64,000 nucleotides of DNA, taken from Streptomyces sp. NRRL F-6492 (GTDB lineage: Bacteria; Actinomycetota; Actinomycetes; Streptomycetales; Streptomycetaceae). The stretch covers positions 62,001-126,000 of the forward strand of contig NZ_LGEG01000233.1 in assembly GCF_001280125.1 (NCBI RefSeq), in the 5' to 3' direction. Positions 27,365-43,650 of this stretch are shown here, one piece after another; position 1 is the stretch's first letter; each line of letters opens with the position of its first letter. Made by a program: the position numbers and the translations under genes. The notes below the pieces were generated by a model, which did not search any database, had not been told where the DNA came from, and was given only the letters and a program-made list of their open reading frames with translations.

Positions 27365-27421
27365 GACCCAATGCTTACCGAGAGACTCCGGAACTCCTGA
27401 CACCCAAAGGGTGAAAGGGAG

Positions 27422-27607
27422 TTACCAGGAGCTCTTGGTCACGCCCGGCAGCTCGCCACGGTGAGCCATCTCACGGAGGCACACGCGGCACAGGCCGAAC
27501 TTGCGGTACACGGAGTGGGGACGACCACAGCGCTGGCAGCGCGTGTAACCGCGCACGCCGAACTTGGGCTTGCGGGCAGCCTTCGCGATGAGAGCCTTCT
27601 TCGCCAT
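27422..27607 (-). CDS. rpsN: 30S ribosomal protein S14, zinc-binding form
   Basis: The 61-residue protein has two CxxC pairs (CQRCGRP and CRVC, 12 residues apart), so it is the zinc-containing S14. It sits between rplE and rpsH; streptomycetes usually have a zinc-free paralogue elsewhere under Zur control. ATG 27607 is 5 bp after rplE. Confidence 0.97.
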   Translation of the reverse strand: MAKKALIAKAARKPKFGVRGYTRCQRCGRPHSVYRKFGLCRVCLREMAHRGELPGVTKSSW

Positions 27608-27612
27608 CTCGC

Positions 27613-28167
27613 TTACGCCTCCTTGAACGGGAAGCCGAGGTGACGCAGAAGGGCACGGCCCTCGTCGTCGTTGGTCGCCGTGGTCACCACGGTGATGTCC
27701 ATACCCCGGACACGGTCGATCTTGTCCTGGTCGATCTCGTGGAACATGACCTGCTCCGTGAGACCGAAGGTGTAGTTGCCACGGCCGTCGAACTGCTTGG
27801 GGGACAGGCCGCGGAAGTCGCGGATGCGCGGGAGCGCGAGCGACAGGGTGCGGTCCAGGAACTCCCACATGCGGTCGCCACGGAGCGTGACGTGGGCGCC
27901 GATCGGCTGGCCCTCGCGAAGCTTGAACTGCGCGATGGACTTGCGGGCCTTCGTGACGGCCGGCTTCTGACCGGTGATCGTCGTGAGGTCGCGGATCGCG
28001 CCGTCGATCAGCTTCGAGTCACGGGCGGCGTCGCCGACACCCATGTTGACCACGATCTTCACGAGGCCGGGGATCTGCATGACGTTCTCGTAGGAGAACT
28101 CCTCACGCAGCTTGCCCGCGATCTCCTCGCGGTACTTCGTCTTGAGACGCGGAGTGGTGGTAGCCAT
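27613..28167 (-). CDS. rplE: 50S ribosomal protein L5
   Basis: L5 binds 5S rRNA and contacts P-site tRNA. The 184-residue protein has [41 protein letters not shown] (in part) and [12 protein letters not shown]. Its ATG shares one base with the rplX stop (TGATG), giving coupled translation. Confidence 0.97.
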   Translation of the reverse strand: MATTTPRLKTKYREEIAGKLREEFSYENVMQIPGLVKIVVNMGVGDAARDSKLIDGAIRDLTTITGQKPAVTKARKSIAQFKLREGQPIGAHVTLRGDRMWEFLDRTLSLALPRIRDFRGLSPKQFDGRGNYTFGLTEQVMFHEIDQDKIDRVRGMDITVVTTATNDDEGRALLRHLGFPFKEA

Positions 28168-28478
28168 CAGATGTCCTCACCCGTCCGCTTGGCAACGCGG
28201 ATCTTGTTGCCCTCGTCGTCGAAGCGGTAACCGACACGCGTGACGACCTTCTTGCCGTCCTTCTCCACGACGAGCTGAACGTTGCTCACGTGGATCGGGG
28301 CCTCGGTCGTCACGATGCCGCCGGCCTGCGAGGGGCCGGCCTTGGTGTGCTTCTTGACCCGGTTGACACCCTCGACGAGGACGCGGTTCTCGCGGGGGAA
28401 GGCCGTGACGACCTTGCCCTGCTTGCCCTTGTCCTTACCGGTGATGACCTGGACCAGGTCGCCCTTCTTGATCTTCAT
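28167..28478 (-). CDS. rplX: 50S ribosomal protein L24
   Basis: L24 starts assembly of the large subunit. The 103-residue protein begins [20 protein letters not shown] (KOW motif) and has [10 protein letters not shown]. The loop after VKKHTKAGP goes straight to [11 protein letters not shown] and looks 3-4 residues shorter than in related actinomycete L24 proteins I recall. It starts 2 bp after rplN. Confidence 0.96.
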   Translation of the reverse strand: MKIKKGDLVQVITGKDKGKQGKVVTAFPRENRVLVEGVNRVKKHTKAGPSQAGGIVTTEAPIHVSNVQLVVEKDGKKVVTRVGYRFDDEGNKIRVAKRTGEDI

Positions 28479-28480
28479 GC

Positions 28481-28849
28481 TTACAGCACCTCCGGCGCGA
28501 GCGAGATGATCTTCATGAACTTCTTCTCGCGCAGCTCACGGCCGACCGGGCCGAAGATACGGGTGCCACGAGGGTCGCCGTCGTTCTTGAGAATGACGGC
28601 GGCGTTCTCGTCGAAGCGGATGTACGAGCCGTCCTGGCGGCGGCGCTCCTTGACGGTGCGAACGATGACCGCCTTGACGACGTCACCCTTCTTCACGTTG
28701 CCACCGGGGATCGCGTCCTTGACGGTGGCGACGATGACGTCACCGATGCCCGCGTAGCGGCGACCCGAGCCACCGAGAACACGGATGCAAAGGATCTCCT
28801 TGGCACCAGTGTTGTCGGCGACACGCAGTCGCGACTCCTGCTGGATCAC
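28481..28849 (-). CDS. rplN: 50S ribosomal protein L14
   Basis: L14 lies at the subunit interface. The 122-residue protein starts [20 protein letters not shown] and has [18 protein letters not shown]. It is the first gene of the spc operon; the hairpin just upstream separates it from rpsQ. Confidence 0.97.
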   Translation of the reverse strand: MIQQESRLRVADNTGAKEILCIRVLGGSGRRYAGIGDVIVATVKDAIPGGNVKKGDVVKAVIVRTVKERRRQDGSYIRFDENAAVILKNDGDPRGTRIFGPVGRELREKKFMKIISLAPEVL

Positions 28850-28877
28850 GTCTATCTCCTGATTGTCTGCCGGTTCC

Positions 28878-28908
28878 CGGCCGGGGCTTCACGAGGAAGC
28901 CCCGGCCG
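28878..28908 (-). terminator. Hairpin at the S10/spc operon boundary
   Basis: A 13-bp perfect stem (CGGCCGGGGCTTC with GAAGCCCCGGCCG, 5-nt loop) sits in the 99-bp gap between rpsQ and rplN, where the E. coli S10 and spc operons also divide. It lacks a T-run and may be partial. Confidence 0.65.
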
Positions 28909-28948
28909 AGCCTGGCGGAACGAACTCGAAGGGTTACCCCTTCAAGAA

Positions 28949-29233
28949 TTACTTGGCCTTCTCGAGGATCTCGACGACGCGCCAGTGCTTCGTCGACGAC
29001 AGCTTCCGGGTCTCCATCAGGAGGACGCGGTCACCGATGCCGGCAGCGTTCTGCTCGTCGTGAGCCTTGAGCTTGTTCGTACGGCGGATGACCTTGCCGT
29101 ACAGCGCGTGCTTGACGCGGTCCTCGACAGCGACGACGACGGTCTTGTCCATCTTGTCGCTGACGACGAGGCCCTCGCGGACCTTGCGAGCGTTGCGCTC
29201 GGTCTTCTGCTCAGTCACGTTGCTCTCGCTCAT
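28949..29233 (-). CDS. rpsQ: 30S ribosomal protein S17
   Basis: S17 is an early 16S rRNA-binding OB-fold protein. The 94-residue protein has [20 protein letters not shown] and [20 protein letters not shown]. Its ATG shares one base with the rpmC stop. It is the last gene of the S10 operon. Confidence 0.97.
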   Translation of the reverse strand: MSESNVTEQKTERNARKVREGLVVSDKMDKTVVVAVEDRVKHALYGKVIRRTNKLKAHDEQNAAGIGDRVLLMETRKLSSTKHWRVVEILEKAK

Positions 29234-29457
29234 CAGGCGTTCTCCACCGTCTCGATGCCCAGCTCGCGCTCACGCATCAGGGTGTAGATCCGGGCGATGT
29301 CCTTACGGACGGACTTGAGCCGACCGTGGTTCTCGAGCTGGCCCGTCGCCGCCTGGAAGCGGAGGTTGAACAGCTCTTCCTTGGCCTCGCGGAGCTTGTT
29401 GAGAAGCTCCTCGTTGCCCAGCTCGCGCAGCTCGGACGCCTTGGTACCGGCCGACAT
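29233..29457 (-). CDS. rpmC: 50S ribosomal protein L29
   Basis: L29 lies at the exit tunnel where SRP and trigger factor dock. The 74-residue helical hairpin protein has [20 protein letters not shown] and [14 protein letters not shown] 29457 overlaps the rplP stop by one base; a GTG directly before it is the alternative. Confidence 0.96.
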   Translation of the reverse strand: MSAGTKASELRELGNEELLNKLREAKEELFNLRFQAATGQLENHGRLKSVRKDIARIYTLMRERELGIETVENA

Positions 29458-29876
29458 CACAGCTCACCTGCTTCGCGCTTCACGATCTTGCACTTCATCG
29501 GCAGCTTGTGGGCCGCACGGGTCAGGGCCTCGCGCGCGATCTTCTCGTTCGGGTAGGACAGTTCGAACATCACCCGACCCGGCTTGACGTTCGCGATCCA
29601 CCACTCCGGAGAACCCTTACCGGAACCCATGCGGGTCTCGGCGGGCTTCTTCGTCAGCGGGCGGTCCGGGTAGATGTTGATCCAGACCTTGCCGCCACGC
29701 TTGATGTGGCGGGTCATCGCGATACGAGCCGCCTCGATCTGGCGGTTGGTCACGTACGCCGGCGTGAGGGCCTGAATGCCGTACTCGCCGAACGCGACCT
29801 GCGTACCACCCTTGCTCATGCCCGAGCGCTTGGGGTGGTGCTGCTTGCGGTGCTTGACCCTACGGGGGATCAGCAT
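29457..29876 (-). CDS. rplP: 50S ribosomal protein L16
   Basis: L16 helps organise the A site and peptidyl-transferase region. The 139-residue protein starts [20 protein letters not shown] and has [20 protein letters not shown]. It follows rpsC after 5 bp. Confidence 0.97.
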   Translation of the reverse strand: MLIPRRVKHRKQHHPKRSGMSKGGTQVAFGEYGIQALTPAYVTNRQIEAARIAMTRHIKRGGKVWINIYPDRPLTKKPAETRMGSGKGSPEWWIANVKPGRVMFELSYPNEKIAREALTRAAHKLPMKCKIVKREAGEL

Positions 29877-29881
29877 GTCGG

Positions 29882-30733
29882 TCAGGCCTCCGTTCCGGTG
29901 CTCTCAGCCGGAGCGGCAGCGGCGGCGGGAGCGTCGGCCTTGGGGGCCTCGGCAGCCGGCGCGGACTGCTGCTGCGGCTTGCGGCCGCGGCCGCCACGCT
30001 CGCCACCACGGCCACCACGGCCGGCGGGACGGTCGCCAGCGCCACCCGCACCACGGGCCGGGCGGTTACCCGCACGGGCCGCGGCGTTCTCGGCGCGGAC
30101 CTCGGCGATGTTCTTGACGTCGCCCTTGTAGATCCAGACCTTCACGCCGATGCGGCCGAAGGTCGTCTTGGCCTCGAAGAAGCCGTAGTCGACGTTCGCG
30201 CGGAGCGTGTGCAGGGGCACGCGGCCCTCGCGGTAGAACTCCGAGCGGGACATCTCGGCGCCGCCGAGACGACCGCCGCACTGGATCTTGATGCCCTTGG
30301 CGCCGGCCTTCATCGTGCCCTGCATGCTCTTGCGCATGGCACGACGGAAGGAGACGCGGGAGGAGAGCTGCTCGGCGACGGCCTGGGCGACCAGCTGGGC
30401 GTCCATCTCGGGGTTCTTGACCTCGAGGATGTTCAGCTGGACCTGCTTGCCCGTGAGCTTCTCGAGGTCGCCGCGGATGCGGTCGGCCTCGGCGCCGCGG
30501 CGGCCGATGACGATGCCGGGACGCGCGGTGTGGATGTCCACACGCACACGGTCACGGGTGCGCTCGATCTCCACCTTCGAGATGCCGGCGCGCTCCATGC
30601 CGGACGTCATCATCCGACGGATGGCGACGTCTTCCTTGACGTAGTCCTTGTACAGCTTGTCGGCGTACCAGCGGGACTTGAAGTCCGTGGTGATGCCGAG
30701 CCGGAACCCATGCGGGTTAACCTTCTGGCCCAT
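29882..30733 (-). CDS. rpsC: 30S ribosomal protein S3 with RG-rich tail
   Basis: S3 lines the mRNA entry and has helicase-supporting residues. The 283-residue protein starts [20 protein letters not shown] and has the KH motif [20 protein letters not shown]. From about residue 217 it carries a long Gly/Arg-rich then Ala/Pro-rich tail ([17 protein letters not shown]), making it some 50 residues longer than E. coli S3. Its ATG shares one base with the rplV stop. Confidence 0.97.
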   Translation of the reverse strand: MGQKVNPHGFRLGITTDFKSRWYADKLYKDYVKEDVAIRRMMTSGMERAGISKVEIERTRDRVRVDIHTARPGIVIGRRGAEADRIRGDLEKLTGKQVQLNILEVKNPEMDAQLVAQAVAEQLSSRVSFRRAMRKSMQGTMKAGAKGIKIQCGGRLGGAEMSRSEFYREGRVPLHTLRANVDYGFFEAKTTFGRIGVKVWIYKGDVKNIAEVRAENAAARAGNRPARGAGGAGDRPAGRGGRGGERGGRGRKPQQQSAPAAEAPKADAPAAAAAPAESTGTEA

Positions 30734-31080
30734 TACCGGGTTCCTTCCTTGCTGCTGACGACCACGGTGATGTGGCTGGTCCGCTTACGGATCCGGTAGG
30801 CACGGCCCTGAGCACGCGGACGGAACCGCTTCAGGGTCGGGCCCTCATCCACGTACGCCTCGCTGATGACCAGCGAAGAGGCGTCAGTGTGGTCGTAGTT
30901 GTGCGCGGCGTTGGCGATGGCGCTGTCCAGCACCTTGCCAACCGGCACGCTCGCGGCCTGCGGGGCGAAACGCAGGACCGCCTGAGCCTCCGTGGCGTCC
31001 ATGCCACGGATAAGGTCCACCACGCGGCGGGCCTTCATGGGCGTGACGCGGATGTACCGCGCCTGGGCCCTGGCTTCCAT
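30733..31080 (-). CDS. rplV: 50S ribosomal protein L22
   Basis: L22 lines the exit tunnel; its loop ([11 protein letters not shown]... [18 protein letters not shown]) is where some macrolide-resistance changes arise. Start ATG 31080 ([19 protein letters not shown], 115 residues) has GGAAGG at 6 nt. A frame open to ATG 31110 would add 10 residues but lacks so good a ribosome site. Confidence 0.95.
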   Translation of the reverse strand: MEARAQARYIRVTPMKARRVVDLIRGMDATEAQAVLRFAPQAASVPVGKVLDSAIANAAHNYDHTDASSLVISEAYVDEGPTLKRFRPRAQGRAYRIRKRTSHITVVVSSKEGTR

Positions 31081-31122
31081 GGTTGTCCTTCCAGTGTCTG
31101 TCATGGTCATTCCACCCCGCTA

Positions 31123-31404
31123 CTAGCGGCGCTTCGACTTCCGGTCGTCCTTCACGTGACCCCGGAAGGTGCGCGTCGGCGAGAACTCGCCGAGCTTGTG
31201 GCCGACCATCGACTCGGTGACAAACACCGGAATGTGGGTCTTGCCGTTGTGCACCGCGATCGTGTGGCCGAGCATGGCCGGGATGATCATCGAGCGACGG
31301 GACCAGGTCTTGATGACGTTCTTGGTACCGGCTTCGTTCTGGGCGTCCACCTTCTTGACGAGGTGGCCGTCGACGAAGGGTCCCTTCTTGAGACTGCGCG
31401 GCAT
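31123..31404 (-). CDS. rpsS: 30S ribosomal protein S19
   Basis: The 93-residue protein ([20 protein letters not shown], with [18 protein letters not shown] at the end) is S19 of the 30S head, which forms a complex with S13. It follows rplB after 12 bp. Confidence 0.97.
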   Translation of the reverse strand: MPRSLKKGPFVDGHLVKKVDAQNEAGTKNVIKTWSRRSMIIPAMLGHTIAVHNGKTHIPVFVTESMVGHKLGEFSPTRTFRGHVKDDRKSKRR

Positions 31405-31416
31405 CTAAACCCGCTC

Positions 31417-32253
31417 CTAGCGCTTCTTGTTCGTCTTGCGGCGGCGGACGATGTACTTGTTCGAAGCCTTCTTCGGCGAACGAGTACGACCCTCCTTCTG
31501 ACCCCACGGGGAGACCGGGTGGCGACCACCGGAGGTCTTGCCCTCACCACCACCGTGCGGGTGGTCGACCGGGTTCATCGCCACACCGCGGACGGTCGGG
31601 CGAACACCCAGCCAGCGCTTACGGCCGGCCTTGCCCCAGTTGATGTTCGACTGCTCGGCGTTGCCGACCTCGCCGATGGTGGCGCGGCAGCGGGCGTCGA
31701 CCAGACGGATCTCGCCGGAGGGCATGCGGAGGTGGGCCATCGTGCCCTCCTTCGCCAGCAGCTGCACGGAGGCACCGGCCGAGCGCGCGAACTTGGCGCC
31801 GCCACCGGGACGGAGCTCGATCGCGTGGATCGTGGTACCGACCGGGATGTTGCGGAGCGCCAGGTTGTTGCCGGGCTTGATGTCCGCGCCGGGGCCGTTC
31901 TCGACGCGGTCACCCTGCGTCAGACCCTTGGGGGCGATGATGTAGCGCTTCTCGCCGTCCACGTAGTGGAGCAGCGCGATGCGCGCGGTGCGGTTGGGGT
32001 CGTACTCGATGTGAGCGACCTTGGCCGGCACGCCGTCCTTGTCGTGACGACGGAAGTCGATCACGCGGTAGGCGCGCTTGTGGCCACCGCCCTGGTGACG
32101 GACGGTCACACGACCGGTGTTGTTACGGCCGCCCTTGCTGTGCAGGGGGCGGACCAGCGACTTCTCCGGCGTGGACCGCGTGATCTCGACGAAGTCGGCT
32201 ACGGAGGAGCCACGACGGCCCGGCGTAGTCGGCTTGTACTTGCGGATACCCAT
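31417..32253 (-). CDS. rplB: 50S ribosomal protein L2
   Basis: L2 is needed for subunit association and peptidyl transfer. The 278-residue protein has [20 protein letters not shown] and the conserved [20 protein letters not shown] (motif around the essential His). Position between rplW and rpsS is standard. Confidence 0.98.
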   Translation of the reverse strand: MGIRKYKPTTPGRRGSSVADFVEITRSTPEKSLVRPLHSKGGRNNTGRVTVRHQGGGHKRAYRVIDFRRHDKDGVPAKVAHIEYDPNRTARIALLHYVDGEKRYIIAPKGLTQGDRVENGPGADIKPGNNLALRNIPVGTTIHAIELRPGGGAKFARSAGASVQLLAKEGTMAHLRMPSGEIRLVDARCRATIGEVGNAEQSNINWGKAGRKRWLGVRPTVRGVAMNPVDHPHGGGEGKTSGGRHPVSPWGQKEGRTRSPKKASNKYIVRRRKTNKKR

Positions 32254-32292
32254 TTCTCAGTCCTCGTCCGATATCGGACGACTCGACCGCCG

Positions 32293-32616
32293 TCAGGCGG
32301 TCGGGCCGCCGAAGATGTCGATTCGGTTGCCCTCAGCAAGGGTCACGATGGCGCGCTTGGTGTCCTTGCGCTTGCCGAAACCGGCCTTGGTCCGCTTGCG
32401 CTTGCCCTGGCGGTTGATCGTGTTGACCCCGGTGACCTTGACCGAGAAGACCGCCTCGACGGCCTGCTTGATCTGGGTCTTGTTGGAGCCGGGCGCGACG
32501 ATGAACGTGTACTTGTTCTCGTCGAGCAGGGCGTAGCTCTTCTCCGAGACGACCGGCTTGACGAGGATGTCACGCGGGTCCGAGAAGGTCTTGCTGGTGA
32601 CGACGGCCTCGCTCAT
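32293..32616 (-). CDS. rplW: 50S ribosomal protein L23
   Basis: L23 is the exit-tunnel docking site for trigger factor and SRP. The 107-residue protein has [20 protein letters not shown] and [19 protein letters not shown]. Its ATG shares one base with the rplD stop (TGATG). Confidence 0.96.
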   Translation of the reverse strand: MSEAVVTSKTFSDPRDILVKPVVSEKSYALLDENKYTFIVAPGSNKTQIKQAVEAVFSVKVTGVNTINRQGKRKRTKAGFGKRKDTKRAIVTLAEGNRIDIFGGPTA

Positions 32617-33266
32617 CAGGCGTCGCTCCCTTCGGTCTCAGCGGTCTGGGGGCCAGACACGAAGGACTCGAGGGCGGCCTTGGTGAAGACCACGTCGTCG
32701 GAGACGATCACGTCGTACGTGTTGAGCTGGCCCGGCTCCAGGATGTGCACCTGGGGCAGGTTACGAGCGGACAGCCACGCGGCCTCGTCGGAGCGCTCGA
32801 CGACCAGGAGCAGGTTCTTGCGCTCCGAGATCTTGCCGAACAGCGTCTTGGCGGCCTTGGTGGAGACCTCACCCTCGACCACGCCGGTGACGACGTGGAT
32901 GCGGGAGTGCGTGGCCCGGTCCGAGAGGGCACCGCGGAGGGCGGCGGCCTTCATCTTCTTCGGGGTCCGCTGCGAGTAGTCACGCGGCTGCGGGCCGTGG
33001 ACGACGCCACCACCGGCGAACTGCGGGGCGCGGGTCGAACCCTGACGGGCGCGGCCGGTGCCCTTCTGGCGGTAAGGCTTCTTGCCACCACCGCGGACTT
33101 CGCCACGGGTCTTGGTCTTGTGCGTGCCCTGACGGGCCGCGGCCAGCTGCGCGACGACGACCTGGTGGATCAGCGGGACGCTGACCTTGGCGCCGAAGAT
33201 CTCCGCGGGGAGCTCGACGGTCCCGGCCTTGTCGCCTGCCGGCGAAAGGATGTCAATGGTGCTCAT
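32616..33266 (-). CDS. rplD: 50S ribosomal protein L4
   Basis: L4 reaches into the exit tunnel and in E. coli represses the S10 operon. The 216-residue protein starts [20 protein letters not shown] and has [20 protein letters not shown] (the tunnel loop). It follows rplC after 7 bp. Confidence 0.97.
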   Translation of the reverse strand: MSTIDILSPAGDKAGTVELPAEIFGAKVSVPLIHQVVVAQLAAARQGTHKTKTRGEVRGGGKKPYRQKGTGRARQGSTRAPQFAGGGVVHGPQPRDYSQRTPKKMKAAALRGALSDRATHSRIHVVTGVVEGEVSTKAAKTLFGKISERKNLLLVVERSDEAAWLSARNLPQVHILEPGQLNTYDVIVSDDVVFTKAALESFVSGPQTAETEGSDA

Positions 33267-33273
33267 CGGTTCC

Positions 33274-33918
33274 TCAAACCCCCTTGGCCGCGGTGCGGAC
33301 CAGGACGAGGCCACCGTTCGGGCCGGGGACCGCGCCCTTGATGAGCAGCAGACCCTTCTCGGCGTCAACGGCGTGGACGGTCAGGTTCTGGGTGGTCACA
33401 CGCTCGTTGCCCATGCGACCAGCCATCTTCATGCCCTTGAAGACACGGCCCGGGGTGGCGCAGCCACCGATGGAACCGGGCTTGCGGTGCACGCGGTGGG
33501 CACCGTGCGACGCCTTGCCACCACGGAAGTTGTGGCGCTTCATGACACCGGCGAAGCCCTTGCCCTTGCTCTTCGCGGTGACGTCGACCTTCACGCCGGC
33601 CTCGAAGACCTCGGCGGTGATCTCCTGGCCGAGCGTGTACTCGGAGGCGTCGGCGGTGCGGAGCTCCACCAGGTGGCGGCGCGGGGTGACGTCGGCCTTG
33701 GCGAAGTGACCCTTGAGGGGCTTGTTCACCTTGCGCGGGTCGATCTCGCCGAAGGCGATCTGGACCGACTCGTAGCCGTCGTTGTCGTTCGTGCGGACCT
33801 GGGTCACGACATTCGGACCGGCCTTGACGACGGTGACCGGGACGACCCGGTTGTTCTCGTCCCAGACCTGCGTCATGCCGAGCTTCTCGCCCAGGATGCC
33901 CTTGATGTTCTTAGCCAT
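33274..33918 (-). CDS. rplC: 50S ribosomal protein L3
   Basis: L3 is an assembly initiator near the peptidyl-transferase centre. The 214-residue protein starts [20 protein letters not shown] and has [20 protein letters not shown] and [12 protein letters not shown]. It lies 13 bp after rpsJ. Confidence 0.97.
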   Translation of the reverse strand: MAKNIKGILGEKLGMTQVWDENNRVVPVTVVKAGPNVVTQVRTNDNDGYESVQIAFGEIDPRKVNKPLKGHFAKADVTPRRHLVELRTADASEYTLGQEITAEVFEAGVKVDVTAKSKGKGFAGVMKRHNFRGGKASHGAHRVHRKPGSIGGCATPGRVFKGMKMAGRMGNERVTTQNLTVHAVDAEKGLLLIKGAVPGPNGGLVLVRTAAKGV

Positions 33919-33931
33919 CTCGCGCGTCACC

Positions 33932-34240
33932 TCAGAGCTTGATCTCGATGTCGACGCCCGCCGGCAGGTCGAGACGCATGAGCGAGTCGACCGTCTTCGG
34001 CGTGGGGTCGAGGATGTCGATGAGGCGCTTGTGCGTGCGCATCTCGAAGTGCTCGCGCGAGTCCTTGTACTTGTGCGGCGACTTGATGACGCAGTACACG
34101 TTCTTCTCAGTGGGCAGCGGCACCGGGCCCGCGACCGACGCACCAGTGCGGGTCACCGTCTCGACGATCTTCTTCGCCGAGGAGTCGATGACCTCGTGGT
34201 CGTAGGCCTTGAGCCGGATGCGGATCTTCTGTCCCGCCAT
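33932..34240 (-). CDS. rpsJ: 30S ribosomal protein S10 (NusE)
   Basis: S10 serves in the 30S head and, as NusE, pairs with NusB in antitermination and with NusG in coupling. The 102-residue protein starts [20 protein letters not shown] and has the loop [23 protein letters not shown] 34240 is the canonical start, but its nearest AGGA lies 12 nt away; an in-frame ATG at 34291 with a better ribosome site would add 17 residues. First gene of the S10 operon. Confidence 0.96.
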   Translation of the reverse strand: MAGQKIRIRLKAYDHEVIDSSAKKIVETVTRTGASVAGPVPLPTEKNVYCVIKSPHKYKDSREHFEMRTHKRLIDILDPTPKTVDSLMRLDLPAGVDIEIKL

Positions 34241-34670
34241 GGCTACTAGTAGTCCTTTGTCTCGTAACGCTCTGGACTCGGGGGTCCTCATGACTCCACC
34301 TCCGACCCACGCGGTCGGGCGTGTCGCGCTCCCTCTACGCAGAAGTCCCTGAGGACTTCCCAACCAAGGGGGCGCGGTCCCGAAGTACCGCGGAGCCGGG
34401 GGGCAGCTGCAACATCTGCAAAGGGCCCGCCGAGTGCCTGGCCGGTACCCCGCTGACGCTTCCCAGAAGATTCCCGTACGTCCGCCCCTGACGAGGGGCG
34501 ACGAGTACTGTGGGACTCGCTTCCGGTCCTCCCGACGGGAGGCGCGCAGCATCGGCACTCAACCGAGCAACCCCGACAGTCTGCCATACGGGGCCATCCG
34601 GCCGCCAATCGGGATCGAAGACTGTACCCCACGTCACGTACATCCATGCGCCGGGGCGCATGGGCCGGGG
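34241..34670 (-). promoter_or_regulatory. S10 operon leader region
   Basis: This 430-bp stretch has no recognised gene. It holds the 25-nt element shared with the str leader (34302-34326), two small GC hairpins (34483-34500 and 34528-34542) and the in-frame ATG 34291. I could not find a convincing -35/-10 pair; partial matches such as TTGGCG with CAGACT have poor spacing. In other bacteria this region is where L4 or other control of the S10 operon acts. Confidence 0.55.
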
Positions 34671-35102
34671 TCATCCCGGAGGGCGTTCTCCGCCGTGCGG
34701 CATCAGGGCGAGCAGCTCCGCCGTCCCGGTGTCGGCCGGGAGGATCCGGTGCGGCAGCCGGGTGAGCCGGGCCGCCTCGGCCCCGTACCCCCGGTCGAGG
34801 ACGAGCCGGAGCACGTGCCGCACCTCGGCGATCCGGGCCGCGCGCTCCTCCCCCTCGGGCAGGGCCCGCGCCCAACCCCCTTCCACGATCGTCGCCTTGG
34901 CCCTGGCCACGTACCGCTCCAGGGTCTCCTCCGGCAGGTCGAAGAAGGCGGCGACCCGCGCGGCGGGGAGACCGCCGACGGCGCGCAGGACGAGCGCGGT
35001 CCGGGACGGCGAGGGCCGCGGCCTCGCCGCGCGCGCATGCCTCCGCCTCGCGCGCCCGGAGCCCGACCCGTGGGCCCCGTCCCCCGCCCGCGTGCGTACG
35101 GC
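34671..35102 (-). pseudogene. Remnant of an ECF sigma factor (DUF6596/ECF42-like)
   Basis: The frame that follows the gdhA stop codon reads, without any proper start, through a sigma region 4 helix-turn-helix (RTALVLRAVGGLPAARVAAF then ETLERYVARAKATI) and a piece of the C-terminal extension typical of ECF42 sigma factors (RIAEVRHVLRLVLDRGYGAE and ELLALMPHGGE). Region 2, the -10 recognition domain, is absent, and the C-terminal extension is cut short. The first usable start (GTG 34910) lies after the HTH. I read it as a decayed gene. A live short protein of 79 residues cannot be excluded. Confidence 0.65.
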
Positions 35103-38748
<3,646 letters not shown>

Positions 38749-38750
38749 GA

Positions 38751-38837
38751 CCCCGGACACGCGAAGGAAGCCCCGGACACGTGGAAGAAGCCCCGGGAAC
38801 GCGAAGAAGCCCCGGGAACGCGAAGAAGCCCCGCACC
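38751..38837. repeat. Four-unit tandem repeat leading into the tuf terminator
   Basis: About 20-bp units related to CCCCGGACACGCGAAGGAAG and then two exact copies of GAAGAAGCCCCGGGAACGC (38784-38802, 38803-38821) run into one arm of the terminator hairpin. The units look like amplified copies of that arm. Confidence 0.75.
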
Positions 38838-38854
38838 TTCCGGTGCGGGGCTTC
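38825..38854 (-). terminator. Terminator between tuf and the PIG-L gene
   Basis: GAAGCCCCGCACC (38825-38837) pairs with GGTGCGGGGCTTC (38842-38854) around ttcc: a 13-bp stem serving tuf and, from the other side, the convergent PIG-L gene. Confidence 0.8.
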
Positions 38855-38900
38855 TCCCTACTGCTCAGCGGCTCCTGCGAGCCACCAGGTCGGTGCGAGA

Positions 38901-40094
<1,194 letters not shown>

Positions 40095-40244
40095 GGGGGT
40101 CCTCCTGGAGAGTGGTTCTGTACGCCTTGCTCATCGGCGCCAGGTGATCTTTGCTGGGATGCCATCCGCCGGAGCCCGGTCCTCGGGTCTCGGGGGCCGA
40201 GCCCCGGCGTCTGGTGTCAAGCCTAAAGCGTGAACTCGGGAGAG

Positions 40245-42371
<2,127 letters not shown>

Positions 42372-42410
42372 ATCGGCTCAGTCTTCTCTCGGTCTCGATG
42401 TGGGTTGCGA

Positions 42411-42881
42411 CTACCAGCGGTAGTGCGCGAAGGCCTTGTTGGACTCGGCCATCTTGTGCGTGTCCTCACGCTTCTTGACGGCAGCACCGAGGCCGTTCGA
42501 GGCGTCGAGGAGCTCGTTCATGAGGCGCTCGGTCATGGTCTTCTCGCGACGGGCGCGGGAGTAACCGACGAGCCAGCGGAGGGCCAGCGTGGACGCGCGG
42601 CCCGGCTTGACCTCGATCGGCACCTGGTAGGTGGCGCCACCGACACGGCGGGACTTGACCTCAAGGGCCGGCTTGACGTTCTCCAGCGCGCGCTTCAGCG
42701 TGATGACCGGGTCCTGGCCGGTCTTCTCGCGAAGACCCTCCATGGCGCCGTACACGATGCGCTCGGCGGTGGAACGCTTGCCGTCCAGCAGGATCTTGTT
42801 GATCAGCGAGGTGACAAGAGGAGAGCTGTAGACCGGGTCGATGATGACCGGGCGCTTCGGGGCGGGGCCCTTACGAGGCAT
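42411..42881 (-). CDS. rpsG: 30S ribosomal protein S7
   Basis: S7 starts assembly of the 30S head and in E. coli represses the str operon. The 156-residue protein starts [20 protein letters not shown] and has [20 protein letters not shown] and [20 protein letters not shown]. It starts 2 bp after rpsL. Confidence 0.97.
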   Translation of the reverse strand: MPRKGPAPKRPVIIDPVYSSPLVTSLINKILLDGKRSTAERIVYGAMEGLREKTGQDPVITLKRALENVKPALEVKSRRVGGATYQVPIEVKPGRASTLALRWLVGYSRARREKTMTERLMNELLDASNGLGAAVKKREDTHKMAESNKAFAHYRW

Positions 42882-42883
42882 TC

Positions 42884-43255
42884 TTACTTCTCCTTCTTGG
42901 CGCCGTAGCGGCTGCGAGCCTGCTTACGGTTCTTGACGCCCTGCGTGTCGAGGGAACCGCGGATGATCTTGTAACGAACACCCGGCAGGTCCTTCACACG
43001 GCCACCGCGCACGAGCACGATGGAGTGCTCCTGCAGGTTGTGACCCTCACCCGGGATGTAGGCCGTGACCTCGATGCCGGAGGTCAGACGCACACGCGCG
43101 ACCTTACGGAGGGCCGAGTTCGGCTTCTTCGGGGTGGTCGTGAACACACGCGTGCAGACGCCGCGACGCTGGGGCGAACCCTCGAGTGCGGGCGTCTTGT
43201 TCTTCTCGACCTTGTCCTGCCGGCCCTTACGGACCAGCTGCTGGATCGTAGGCAC
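42884..43255 (-). CDS. rpsL: 30S ribosomal protein S12
   Basis: S12 lies in the decoding centre. The 123-residue protein starts with GTG 43255 ([19 protein letters not shown]) behind GGAG at 5 nt. Lys43 ([12 protein letters not shown]) and Lys88 ([11 protein letters not shown]) are wild type, so no streptomycin-resistance change is present here. First gene of the str operon. A 15-codon frame in the leader ends in TAG overlapping its GTG. Confidence 0.98.
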   Translation of the reverse strand: MPTIQQLVRKGRQDKVEKNKTPALEGSPQRRGVCTRVFTTTPKKPNSALRKVARVRLTSGIEVTAYIPGEGHNLQEHSIVLVRGGRVKDLPGVRYKIIRGSLDTQGVKNRKQARSRYGAKKEK

Positions 43256-43650
43256 TACTTCTCCGGTTTCTGTGTGCCGTCGGTACAACTAACCTGGAAC
43301 ATTCACCGACCCACGCGGTCGGGTGTGTCGGATCCTGCGGACCCCCGCCGGAAGCGGAAGGAACGGCGCGGATCGCGGCGGCCGATATATGACTCGCCTT
43401 GCGGTTGAAGACACGCACGCGAGCCCAGGCACACCCCAGGCACAAGGTCTGAGCGTACCTATCGCACGGACTCCGGTCAAAACAAATGGCCACGCGCACC
43501 CGGGCCCGACCGGCGGCGACCGCGCGGGACCCGGGGGCCCGGTGAACCCGAAGGACTGAATTTCCTCACTCAATGCATCCAGGCTACTCCACAGCGTGAC
43601 AAGCTCCAGGCCCATCGCCTCCTGAAGCCCTTCCATCACGAAGAGGAACC
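43256..43650. promoter_or_regulatory. Divergent region: str operon leader and nuclease-gene upstream
   Basis: This 395-bp gap holds, from the rpsL side, a 15-codon frame (43255-43302), the 25-nt element shared with the S10 leader (43306-43330), and the rpsL promoter (43452-43480). Towards the plus-strand gene there is a locally AT-richer patch (about 43555-43600) and a good Shine-Dalgarno, but no promoter I can defend. Confidence 0.6.
43452..43480 (-). promoter_or_regulatory. rpsL (str operon) promoter
   Basis: TTGACC (43475-43480), 17 bp, TACGCT (43452-43457) on the minus strand. Transcription would begin near 43445, giving a leader of about 190 nt that includes the element shared with the S10 operon. 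Confidence 0.75.

Noticed and set aside
27188..27403. 71-codon minus-strand frame in the rpsN-rpsH gap
   Set aside because: Composition is not protein-like, there is no ribosome site, and it overlaps the rpsH start. The hairpin is a better explanation.
40095..40244. TTGACA in the fusA-tuf gap as a tuf promoter
   Set aside because: The -35 is perfect but no acceptable -10 lies 16-19 bp downstream; left as possible but unsupported.
42884..43255. Streptomycin-resistance alleles in rpsL and rifampicin-resistance alleles in rpoB
   Set aside because: Lys43 and Lys88 of S12 and the key residues of the rifampicin region are wild type.
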